A stretch of 64,000 nucleotides of DNA from Sphingobium sp. BYY-5 (GTDB lineage Bacteria > Pseudomonadota > Alphaproteobacteria > Sphingomonadales > Sphingomonadaceae), in assembly GCF_022758885.1 (NCBI RefSeq), contig NZ_JALEBH010000001.1, forward strand, positions 930,001 through 994,000. Direction: 5' to 3'. The position numbers and the translations under genes were made by a program. The notes below the pieces were generated by a model. The model searched no databases. It was given only the letters and a program-made list of their open reading frames with translations, and had not been told where the DNA came from. This document shows, in pieces, positions 37,040-44,887 of this stretch. Position 1 is the stretch's first letter. The number at the start of each line of letters is the position of its first letter.

Positions 37040-37055
37040 GGAAAAGAAAAGCCGC

Positions 37056-38024
37056 TCAGGCAGGAGGAGCGAGCGCCGCCACATGTCCCGCCAGTTCGAA
37101 CACCACGGCCGCCGGATCGAGAGACAGGATGATCGCGCCGCCCGCCAGATGTCGTGCCTGCTCCCAATGATCCAGAGCGGTGCCCAGCGCCCGCCCCTGT
37201 CGCGACCGTGCCACCTGGGCGATGAAGGCGGGCGCGCGCTCCAGAAAGGCCTCGTAACGCGGCCTGGCGGATTTGAGCGCCAACGCCTTGGCAAGGGCGA
37301 GGCGGCGGCGATTTCCAGGATCGCCCTGCGTCGCGAGCATGCTGAGCGCCTGTTCAATGTCGAACAGGTCAAGACCCGCATAGCGCAGCGCCTGCCCCGG
37401 CGACCCTTCGCCCGCTTGCACCAGCGCGTCCATTTCCTGCGGCGACAACGCTTCATCTACGGCACGCAAAGCTGTACGCATCGTCGTATCGTCCAGCGGA
37501 TCGAAGCGCAGGGTGCGGCAGCGCGATCTTATGGTCGGCAACAGCCGTCCCGGCGCATGGCTGACCAGCAGGAACAGCATATCGGCCGGCGGTTCTTCCA
37601 ACGTCTTGAGCAGCGCATTGGCCGCGCCCCGTTCCAGATCATCGGCGCTGTCGATCACCACGACGCGGCGGGAGGAAAGCGACGGTGCCGACTGGATCAG
37701 CCGTTGCAGCCCACGCACCTGATCGACGCTGATATTGCGTGCGGTGACGCCATCCTTCTCCAGCGGCGACAATTCGGCATAATCGGGATGCGCACCGGCA
37801 TCGATCAGGCTGCGGATCGGGTGGCTTTCCGGAACGGACAGCCCCTCCCCATCGATCGCCGGCCCGGCGGCATCCGCCAGCAGGCGCAAGGCAAATGCCT
37901 TCGCGAACCTGCCTTTGCCAATGCCCCTCGGTCCCGCGAGAATCCAGCCATGGTGCATTCGACCACTGCGCGCAGCGGTCGTCAGGGTGCAGACCTGTGC
38001 GTCATGGCCCAGGAGGAACGTCAT
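37056..38024 (-). CDS. holB: DNA polymerase III subunit delta'
   Basis: A 322-residue clamp-loader subunit. It has an AAA+ P-loop-like GPRGIGKGRFAKAF (about 32-45), a Walker B region VVVIDSADDLERGAANALLKTLEEPPA and the SRC motif as IRSRCRTLRF, which contacts neighbouring ATP sites. Delta' itself usually does not hydrolyse ATP. It overlaps the tmk stop by 4 bp; tmk-holB pairing is widespread. Confidence 0.95.
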   Translation of the reverse strand: MTFLLGHDAQVCTLTTAARSGRMHHGWILAGPRGIGKGRFAKAFALRLLADAAGPAIDGEGLSVPESHPIRSLIDAGAHPDYAELSPLEKDGVTARNISVDQVRGLQRLIQSAPSLSSRRVVVIDSADDLERGAANALLKTLEEPPADMLFLLVSHAPGRLLPTIRSRCRTLRFDPLDDTTMRTALRAVDEALSPQEMDALVQAGEGSPGQALRYAGLDLFDIEQALSMLATQGDPGNRRRLALAKALALKSARPRYEAFLERAPAFIAQVARSRQGRALGTALDHWEQARHLAGGAIILSLDPAAVVFELAGHVAALAPPA

Positions 38025-38647
38025 GGCAGCAAGTCTTCGATCGCTTCGAGCAGCCGAGCCGTCACCGCATCCGTCGGCCCCGATGCATCGACGGCGTGGA
38101 CGCGATCAGTCTCCTCGCTAGCGAAACGAGTGAAAGCAGCGGCTACGGCGCGATGAAAATCGTTGGCGCGACCGCCGATCCGATCCGCCGCATCGCCGTC
38201 ACGCGCCTTCGCCCGGCTTATCGCTTCCTCGTCAGGCAAAGTGAGCAGCAGCGTACGATCGGGCAGGAAGCCCGCGCTGCCGATCCTGTGCAGCGTCAAT
38301 ATGTCGGCGTCGCTCAGCTCGCCCTGCCCCTGATAGGCGCGGCTCGAATCGAGGAAACGGTCGGACAGCACCCATGCGCCGCGCGTCAGCGCCGGACGGA
38401 TCGTCTTTTCGACATGATCCGCCCGCGCTGCTGCGAACAGCAGAGCCTCGGCGCGCGGACTCCAGCGGTCGGCCCCGCCAGTGAGCAGCAATGCACGGAT
38501 CGCCTCCGCCCCTTCGCTGCCACCTGGCTCGCGCGTCTCGACTACCTCCAACCCACGCGCGCGCAGCGCTGCGGCAAGCGCCCTTAGCTGGGTCGACTTG
38601 CCGGCGCCCTCGCCGCCTTCCAGCGTGATGAAACGGCCTGAATTCAC
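38021..38647 (-). CDS. tmk: Thymidylate kinase
   Basis: A 208-residue dTMP kinase making dTDP. The P-loop is LEGGEGAGKSTQLRAL, followed by the DRX-type motif LSDRFLDSSRAYQGQG and a LID region with ISRAKARDGDAADRIGG. The chosen start is GTG at 38647, which overlaps the dacC stop as GTGA and gives the usual family length. An upstream GTG at 38674 would add nine residues inside dacC. Neither has a strong Shine-Dalgarno sequence, so coupling to dacC is likely. Confidence 0.94.
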   Translation of the reverse strand: MNSGRFITLEGGEGAGKSTQLRALAAALRARGLEVVETREPGGSEGAEAIRALLLTGGADRWSPRAEALLFAAARADHVEKTIRPALTRGAWVLSDRFLDSSRAYQGQGELSDADILTLHRIGSAGFLPDRTLLLTLPDEEAISRAKARDGDAADRIGGRANDFHRAVAAAFTRFASEETDRVHAVDASGPTDAVTARLLEAIEDLLP

Positions 38648-39807
38648 CCGAAGAGCGACTTTACACCGTTCCACAGGCGGCCGAAAATACCCGCCTCGGC
38701 AACATCCTCACCTGCGACCAGCGGCATGATCTGCGGCGGCGTGTCCGGTGTCTGGACGATCAGTTGGGCAATCTGCTGCCCCTTGACGATCGGCGCCTTG
38801 ATCGGGCCGGTATAGACGACCTTGACCTGCACATTGGCCGACGCGGTTCGCGGCAGCGTGACGGCCAGGTTCTGCGGTGCGACCAGCGAGACGCTCGTCG
38901 CGCTGCCGAGCTGAACTGCGGCCGTCTCGACCGTCTGCCCCTTCTTGAACAAGGGCTGCGCCTTCCACGCCTTGAAGCCCCAATCCATGAAACGCACGGA
39001 TTCGGCAATGCGGCCATTGAAGGTCGGAAGGCCAGCGACCACCATCACCAGGCGGCGGCCGTCCTGTTCGGCCGAACCGGTGAAGCCAAAACCTGCTTCC
39101 TCCGTATGACCGGTCTTCAGGCCATCGGCGCCAGCGATCTTGCCCAGGATCGGATTACGGTTCCCCTGCTCAATGTCCGCGCCGCCCATGGTCTTGCCCC
39201 AGGTGAAGGAGCGGGTGGCGTAGAAGCGCTTGTAGAGATCGGGTGTCTCCTCCACCGTCGCCTGTGCCAGCTTGGCCAGATCCTCGGCGGTGACATAAGT
39301 CACGCCTTCGTCCGGCCAGCCGTTGCTCGTCCCGAAATGGCTGTTCTTGAGGCCCAGGCGCTTGCCCTCTTCATTCATCAGGGCAACGAACGCCTGTTCG
39401 GTCCCAGCGATGCCTTCAGCCAGCACGACGCAAGCGTCGTTGCCTGACAGGGTGACGATGCCATGCAGCAGATTTTCGACCGACACCTGTTCACCAACCG
39501 ACAGGAACATGGTCGATCCCGCCTGCGGCCCGTGCCATTGTTTCCAGGTTTCCGGGCGCACCGTGAACTTGGTGTCGAGCTTCAACTCGCCCTTCTGGAT
39601 CAGGCGGAAGGCGACATGGGCGGTCATCATCTTCGCCATGGAGGCCGGCGGGATTCGCGTTTCGCCGCCCTTGTCATACAATACTGCGCCCGATGACAGA
39701 TCCTTCATATAGGCGATTGGCGCCTCGCTGGTATAGGGCGGCGCGGCCGCGATCAGCGGTTGAGCCAGCAGCCCGGCGGCAAGGAGGACGGCAACGCTTT
39801 TCTTCAT
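38644..39807 (-). CDS. dacC: D-alanyl-D-alanine carboxypeptidase (PBP5/6 family)
   Basis: A 387-residue periplasmic DD-carboxypeptidase that trims the terminal D-Ala from peptidoglycan pentapeptides. Signal peptide MKKSVAVLLAAGLLAQPLIAA fixes the start at 39807. The active-site motifs are PASMAKMM (SxxK, nucleophile Ser), VTLSGNDAC (SxN) and GLKTGHTEEAG (KTG). A PBP5-type C-terminal beta domain and an amphipathic anchor (FGRLWNGVKSLFG) complete it. It lies 47 bp after rlpA in a cell-wall run mltB-rlpA-dacC leading into tmk-holB. Confidence 0.95.
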   Translation of the reverse strand: MKKSVAVLLAAGLLAQPLIAAAPPYTSEAPIAYMKDLSSGAVLYDKGGETRIPPASMAKMMTAHVAFRLIQKGELKLDTKFTVRPETWKQWHGPQAGSTMFLSVGEQVSVENLLHGIVTLSGNDACVVLAEGIAGTEQAFVALMNEEGKRLGLKNSHFGTSNGWPDEGVTYVTAEDLAKLAQATVEETPDLYKRFYATRSFTWGKTMGGADIEQGNRNPILGKIAGADGLKTGHTEEAGFGFTGSAEQDGRRLVMVVAGLPTFNGRIAESVRFMDWGFKAWKAQPLFKKGQTVETAAVQLGSATSVSLVAPQNLAVTLPRTASANVQVKVVYTGPIKAPIVKGQQIAQLIVQTPDTPPQIMPLVAGEDVAEAGIFGRLWNGVKSLFG

Positions 39808-39854
39808 CGGAAATTGCTTTCGATTGGAATGGAATCGCTCTCGAACCACGATCT

Positions 39855-40811
39855 CTATCGCGCGTCATTAGCTATGATGCGGGCATTCTCAAAGCCCTTG
39901 GTCCTTGCCGCACGGACACCGGCCTGCGCGGCCTGCTGTGTCGGGTAAGGGCCGAAGCGAACGCGCCACAAAGTACCGCCTTGTTCCGTATGTGCGCCTA
40001 TGTTTTTCGCCAATGTTTCGGCGCGCGCCTGCGAGGAGAAAGCGCCCACCTGCACGACATAGCCGCCCTTGCGGATTGGCATGGCAGATTTGGGCACGGC
40101 GGGCTTCGGTGCCGCGCCAACCGCCGGCTTATCGAAGTCGGCGCCTGGCTTTGTCAGCGAGGAAGGGCTGGCTGGCACAATGGCGGGTTTTGCCTTGGGC
40201 AAGGCCGTCATGGCCGTCGATCCGACGGGAGGGAGTTTCCCTCTCAACACCTTGAGCAAGGCGGCCGGAGTTTCCAGTCGCTCGGCCGCCCGGCCGTGCG
40301 CGCGCAGCGCCGCCCGTTCCTGTTCGGGCGGATTGACCCGCCGTACACGGACCGGGATTGCGCCCTCACCGCCGACGCCCAGTTGCGCCACCGCGCCGGG
40401 TGACAATGCGATAAGCCGGTCGTTGCGCATCGGGCCGCGGTCATTGACGCGCACCAATATGGTCCTGCCGCTATCGAGCGCTGTCACCTCGACATAGCTG
40501 GGCAGCGGCAAGCTTTTGTGCGCGGCGGCGATCGCCGCCGACACAAAGGCTTCGCCATTGGCGGTGGCATCGCCTCGGCTGCCGCCATCCAGCAGCACGG
40601 CATAACCCACTTCGTCATAATAAGCGGGATCGGTCGGGGTATAGGAGATGCCGGCTATGGTATAAGGTTCGCCGATCTGTACGGGCGTATCGGCTACCAT
40701 GCGGCCCGGCATCGCCGTGTCGGACTTTTTGGGCTGGGCGTGCAGCGCGCTCCCGCCGGCCATGGCCAGCATCAACGCGAAGGCGCGCATCCTCTTATTG
40801 TTTGACCGCAT
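39855..40811 (-). CDS. rlpA: RlpA-like septal lytic transglycosylase with SPOR domain
   Basis: A 318-residue exported protein. It has a signal region (NNKRMRAFALMLAMAGGSALHA), a double-psi beta-barrel RlpA domain with the key residues in AAAHKSLPLPS (catalytic His) and VRVNDRGPMRNDR (catalytic Asp), a low-complexity Pro/Ala/Lys linker and a C-terminal SPOR domain (GGYVVQVGAFSSQARAETLA) that binds denuded glycan at the septum. The ATG at 40811 is used; the one at 40790 has its AAGAGG immediately adjacent with no spacer. The 5' end overlaps the mltB stop by 17 bp. Confidence 0.9.
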   Translation of the reverse strand: MRSNNKRMRAFALMLAMAGGSALHAQPKKSDTAMPGRMVADTPVQIGEPYTIAGISYTPTDPAYYDEVGYAVLLDGGSRGDATANGEAFVSAAIAAAHKSLPLPSYVEVTALDSGRTILVRVNDRGPMRNDRLIALSPGAVAQLGVGGEGAIPVRVRRVNPPEQERAALRAHGRAAERLETPAALLKVLRGKLPPVGSTAMTALPKAKPAIVPASPSSLTKPGADFDKPAVGAAPKPAVPKSAMPIRKGGYVVQVGAFSSQARAETLAKNIGAHTEQGGTLWRVRFGPYPTQQAAQAGVRAARTKGFENARIIANDAR

Positions 40812-41844
40812 CCGCCAGCAATCCCACCGACAAGGCATAGAAATTGGAGCAATTATAATCGAGGATCACCCGATAATTGCTGGTCAGCAGATAGGCGGTT
40901 TTGCCCGGCCCGTCCGGCTCCAGCAACGTCGCCAGCATGTTGTCGGCGGGCCAACTGCCATTGGCAGGAACCAGCCCCAGCTTGCGCCATTCCGCCATTG
41001 TCAGCCAGCGGCTGTGCCGGTTGAATACGCGCGGGCAGCGGGCCGGCGTGGTGCGGGCCGCGACACTTGTCCGGTTAAAGCTGCCGGGCACCGATACCGC
41101 GATGCCCCATGGCTGGCCGCGCCGCCAGCCGGAATGGACGAAATAATTGGCGATCGAAGCGAGGGCGTCCGCCTCGCTGGTCCAGATATCCGCCTTGCCG
41201 TCCCCATCGCCGTCCTTAGCAAGGCGCAGATAGACGCTGGGCAGGAATTGCGGATAGCCGGTTGCCCCCGCCCAACTGCCGACCAGTCGGCTGCGCGGCA
41301 CGCCATTGTCGAGCATCTTGAGCGTCGCCAGCAGTTCCGGCTCGAACAAGGTGCGCCGCCGCCCTTCCCAGGACAGGGTGGCCAGCGAGCGGATCAGGTC
41401 AAAATCGCCGGTATAGGAACCATAATTGGTTTCATGGCCGTAGATGGCGACCATGATCTCTTCCGGCACGCCGGTTTCCGCCTCTATCCTGGCGAGCCGC
41501 GCGCGATTGGCCTGATAGGCGATACGCCCGCGGCTGATCCGGGCCGCATCGACATGCTGGCGCCGATAAGGCTCGAAATTGGGGATCGGGGAATAGGCGC
41601 CCCCACCGGGCTGGTTCTGGTCGAGCTGGATGACGCGCGGATTGGGTGTCAGGCTAGGAAACACGCTGTTGAGCGTCGCATCCCGGATGCCCATGGCGCG
41701 CGCCTTTGGCCGCAGGCTTTCCAGATATGCCTGGAATGCCGCATTATCCTGCGCATAAGCGGGGACAGGAGCCACTCCAGTCGTAACAACAACGGTCAGC
41801 CCCAAAAACAGCGCCAGGACGGATGAGCGCAAAGAATCTCCCAT
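40795..41844 (-). CDS. Lytic murein transglycosylase, MltB family
   Basis: A 349-residue exported enzyme cleaving the MurNAc-GlcNAc bond with formation of 1,6-anhydro-MurNAc. Signal peptide RSSVLALFLGLTVVVTTGVAPVPAYA; the catalytic Glu is in VAIYGHETNYGSYTGDF; the MltB-type SWAGATGYPQFLPSVYL follows. There is no lipobox cysteine, so it is a soluble rather than lipoprotein form. The C-terminus (LLTSNYRVILDYNCSNFYALSV) is standard for the family. It heads the minus-strand cell-wall run. Confidence 0.93.
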   Translation of the reverse strand: MGDSLRSSVLALFLGLTVVVTTGVAPVPAYAQDNAAFQAYLESLRPKARAMGIRDATLNSVFPSLTPNPRVIQLDQNQPGGGAYSPIPNFEPYRRQHVDAARISRGRIAYQANRARLARIEAETGVPEEIMVAIYGHETNYGSYTGDFDLIRSLATLSWEGRRRTLFEPELLATLKMLDNGVPRSRLVGSWAGATGYPQFLPSVYLRLAKDGDGDGKADIWTSEADALASIANYFVHSGWRRGQPWGIAVSVPGSFNRTSVAARTTPARCPRVFNRHSRWLTMAEWRKLGLVPANGSWPADNMLATLLEPDGPGKTAYLLTSNYRVILDYNCSNFYALSVGLLADAVKQ

Positions 41845-41977
41845 GTCCCTGTTGTTGCACAGCCTATGCGAGGCGGGAAACCCCTTATTGGAAATCGGCC
41901 GTCAATTAGACGATGAACCGTGCACCGCGCGATTTTGCGCTTGGCAAGTCCGCACGGCACGCTAGGAAGCGGGCAAC

Positions 41978-42067
41978 GGACAGGTGGCCGAGTGGTTTAA
42001 GGCAGCGGTCTTGAAAACCGCCGTGGGTTTACGCTCACCGTGGGTTCGAATCCCACCCTGTCCGCCA
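41978..42067 (+). tRNA. tRNA-Ser (UGA)
   Basis: A 90-nt class II tRNA with encoded CCA. The acceptor is GGACAGG/CCTGTCC with discriminator G73, the anticodon loop CTTGAAA (UGA), a long variable arm and T loop TTCGAAT. It decodes UCA and UCG. A possible promoter is TTGGCA (41941-41946), 16 bases, TAGGAA, about ten bases before the tRNA. No direct repeat or integrase suggesting an attachment site was found. Confidence 0.97.
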
Positions 42068-42094
42068 TGGACAAACCGGAAATATAGGTTTCGT

Positions 42095-43624
42095 CTAGCT
42101 TTTCGCCAAAGCCGTCTCCGCTTCCTTGCGGCCGAAGGTAACGAAACTGAGCGCGGCAAGTAGCCAGACGCCGATGCCGCCATAGAGCATGACCCAGCCA
42201 AATCCCTGGGCGAGCGCCTGGTGGACGATGGTGGTGGACACGCCCTCGCCCGGCGAGACGGCGGCCCCCGATGCGATCCGTTCCGCCAGCGATCGCAATT
42301 GCGCCGCATCGGCAGCGCCCGGCAGCGCAGCCCTTAGCGACGCCCCGACCCCCTCGACCAGAACGAAGCCCATCAGCGCGATGTTGATCGCGAGTGAAAT
42401 CATCCTTGCGCTCATGTCGATGCCCGACGCCATGCCGGCACGCTCGTTCGACACCGAACCCGTGGTCGTGTTGGTGACAGGCGTGTTGGTGAAACCCAGG
42501 CCGATTCCAGCCAGCAGGCAACCGGGCAGCATCGTCAGCCAGCTCGTATGCGCCGTGGCGCTTCCAAGCTTCATCAGGATAAAGCCAAGTCCGATGATGA
42601 ACAGGCCAGCCGGAATGACCAGGCCTGGCCGGTAACGCAGCGACAGGCGCTCCGCCACGGGCGGCACCACCAGCGTCGGCAATGTGTAAGCGAGCAGCGC
42701 CATACCGGCTGTCATGCTGTCATAGCCCAGCCCGGCCTGAAACCAGATCGGCAGATAGATCATGAAGGGCCAGAAGCTGATATTCATGGCCGCCGAACCG
42801 ATGACGGCACCTGAAAAAGGGCGAATCCGGAACACGGAAAAGTCGAACATCGGCCTGGGGCTGAACTTTTCCGCAATGAGAAACGCGATGAAGCTCGCGA
42901 CGGCGATGCCGAGGATCGCGAGCGCGGCGGGGCTTGCGAAGCCGAGGTCCGGTCCCTGCGTGATGAAATAGGCGAAGCAGAACACCGACAGGGACAATGT
43001 GAGAATCCCGGCCAGGTCGAGGTGCATCGCATCAGGATCGCGCGATTCCCGCACGCCGTCGAAAGCGAGGAGGAACGTCACGACGCTAAGTGCGACATGG
43101 ACGAGAAAAACCCATTCCCAACTCGACACGGCGACGATCACCCCGCCAACGATCGGACCGAAGCCCAGCCCGATGCCGAAGATGACACCCCACCAGCCAA
43201 AGGCCACGCTCCGCTCACGCCCCTCCTGGAACTGGTGAGACAGTATCGCGACCTGGCAGATCAGCATCGCGCCACCGCTCATGCCTTGAAGAAAGCGGGC
43301 AACGATCAGTACAGATGCGCTCTGCGTCAATCCGCAGATGAGCGAGGAAACGCCGAACGCGACGATCCCGATCAGGAAGACCCGCTTGCGGCCGTAACGA
43401 TCGGCCAGCGTGCCTGTCGCCATGAGCACCGTGGTCACGGCGATCGTATAGGCGTTCATGATCCACTGGAGTTGCTTGAAATCCGCGTGCAGCACCTGCT
43501 CCAGCGTCGGCAGGATCGCCGGCACGCTGGAAATCTCAAGCCCGAACATCAGGGAGGAGAGGCAGACGGCGGCAAGAGCGATGCCGCTCCTGCTGGAGAG
43601 GGACAGGGGAACGGCAAGGGTCAT
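42095..43624 (-). CDS. DHA2-type MFS exporter (EmrB/QacA family)
   Basis: A 509-residue, 14-helix drug:H+ antiporter. Motifs are GTLADRYGRKRVFLIG (loop 2-3), ARFLQGMSGGAMLI and GFGPIVGGVIV (motif C). AAAGG lies at normal spacing before the ATG at 43624, so a longer upstream frame is not needed. It diverges from a LysR regulator across 166 bp, the usual layout for a regulator controlling its neighbouring exporter. The substrate is unknown; no membrane-fusion (EmrA) partner is adjacent, so QacA-like single-component efflux is more likely. Confidence 0.9.
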   Translation of the reverse strand: MTLAVPLSLSSRSGIALAAVCLSSLMFGLEISSVPAILPTLEQVLHADFKQLQWIMNAYTIAVTTVLMATGTLADRYGRKRVFLIGIVAFGVSSLICGLTQSASVLIVARFLQGMSGGAMLICQVAILSHQFQEGRERSVAFGWWGVIFGIGLGFGPIVGGVIVAVSSWEWVFLVHVALSVVTFLLAFDGVRESRDPDAMHLDLAGILTLSLSVFCFAYFITQGPDLGFASPAALAILGIAVASFIAFLIAEKFSPRPMFDFSVFRIRPFSGAVIGSAAMNISFWPFMIYLPIWFQAGLGYDSMTAGMALLAYTLPTLVVPPVAERLSLRYRPGLVIPAGLFIIGLGFILMKLGSATAHTSWLTMLPGCLLAGIGLGFTNTPVTNTTTGSVSNERAGMASGIDMSARMISLAINIALMGFVLVEGVGASLRAALPGAADAAQLRSLAERIASGAAVSPGEGVSTTIVHQALAQGFGWVMLYGGIGVWLLAALSFVTFGRKEAETALAKS

Positions 43625-43790
43625 GCATCGGCCTTTCGACACTGGAACGGCAACGGCGAAATCTGGTTGGCGGGGAGGTCTTGCGTCGCTCGATCCCGCT
43701 GTTGCGTTGATGGGGGAGCATAGCCACCCCTTGACCACATCAAAACCGGATGAGAAGATATTTCAGAGACAACGATATTGGATTATTGGT

Positions 43791-44648
43791 ATGACCACGC
43801 TGGATGTGGAGTCGGTTCAGGCCTTCGTCGCTATCGCCGATTTCCAGAGCTTCACCCGTGCGGCCGAAGCGCTCGGCTCGACCCAGGGGGCTATCAGCGT
43901 GAAGCTGAAACGGCTGGAGGATCGGATCGGCCAGCGACTGATCGAGCGGACGCCGCGGTCGGTGCGGCTATCGGCGCAGGGTGCGGTGTTCCTCGATGGC
44001 GCACGCGGTTTTCTGGCGGCGCATGAACGCGCTGTTGCCGGACTGTCCGCTTGCCGCCGCCGCTTTACGCTTGGCATAGCCACGCATGTTGCAGGGCCGG
44101 AACTGACGACGTTACTGGCACGGCTCAACGCCCATGATCCCGGCCTGACGATCGAGGTGCGGCTCGACATTTCCCGTGGCTTGCTCGACGCCTTCGATCG
44201 TGGCGAACTCGACGCGGTCATCATCCGGCGAGAGGATGACCGCCGCGACGGCGAGGTTCTGGGGCCGGAGCATTTCGGCTGGTTCGCCGTCCCGCAGTTC
44301 GAGCATCGTCAGGGCGAGCCGGTCCGTCTTGCCGCGCTCGCGCCCTCTTGTGGGGTGCGGGATATCGCAACCCGCGCGTTAGACGCCGTCGGCATTCCGT
44401 GGATGGAGGTTTTCCTGGGCGGAGGGTCATCGGTGGTGACGGCGGCCGTCTCTGCCGGCCTTGCCATCGGGGCCTTCTCCTGCCGGCTCTCTCCTCCCGG
44501 TACGGTGGAGGTCAGCCAGCGTTTCGGATTGCCTGACCTGCCATCGTCCGAAATCGTGCTGCATTCAACACTCACCGATCCCAAATCCCGCGATGCGTTG
44601 CGTACGCTGGCGGCGGCATTCCGGGAGCATCGCGCCGCCATCTCCTGA
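43791..44648 (+). CDS. LysR family transcriptional regulator
   Basis: A 285-residue regulator. The N-terminal winged helix is DVESVQAFVAIADFQSFTRA followed by AEALGSTQGAISVKLKRLEDRIGQRLIERTPRSVRLS, and the rest is a periplasmic-binding-protein-like effector domain (LTIEVRLDISRGLLDAFDRGELDAVI). The start at 43791 puts the helix-turn-helix in the usual place; longer frames would run into the exporter. It likely controls the divergent MFS gene. AT-rich sequence with ATATTG-type half sites lies at 43755-43790, but no clear T-N11-A palindrome stands out. About 240 bp downstream, before secA, hold no recognisable feature. Confidence 0.93.
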   Translation: MTTLDVESVQAFVAIADFQSFTRAAEALGSTQGAISVKLKRLEDRIGQRLIERTPRSVRLSAQGAVFLDGARGFLAAHERAVAGLSACRRRFTLGIATHVAGPELTTLLARLNAHDPGLTIEVRLDISRGLLDAFDRGELDAVIIRREDDRRDGEVLGPEHFGWFAVPQFEHRQGEPVRLAALAPSCGVRDIATRALDAVGIPWMEVFLGGGSSVVTAAVSAGLAIGAFSCRLSPPGTVEVSQRFGLPDLPSSEIVLHSTLTDPKSRDALRTLAAAFREHRAAIS

Positions 44649-44887
44649 TCCGGAAATGTCGGATAACGACTTCCGGCTCACGCAGATAGGCCCTGCGCAA
44701 CAATTCCAGGAACCCCGGCGCGATGGGGATGGTCCTATCGGCAGCCGGACCCATGCTCGCGGGTTTCTATGAAAGCCTCGAACGAGACCGTGGTCATCCC
44801 CGACCGCCAGAGTAAAACTTGGCGTTGCCAAAGGCTGAAACAGCATAGGCCGCCGGACTGGGCAACCAGCCCGGCATGGCAATCTCG

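Noticed and set aside
36982..37055. SAM riboswitch or T-box for metG
   Set aside because: Only the nested palindrome is present; no SAM-II or T-box signature could be read.
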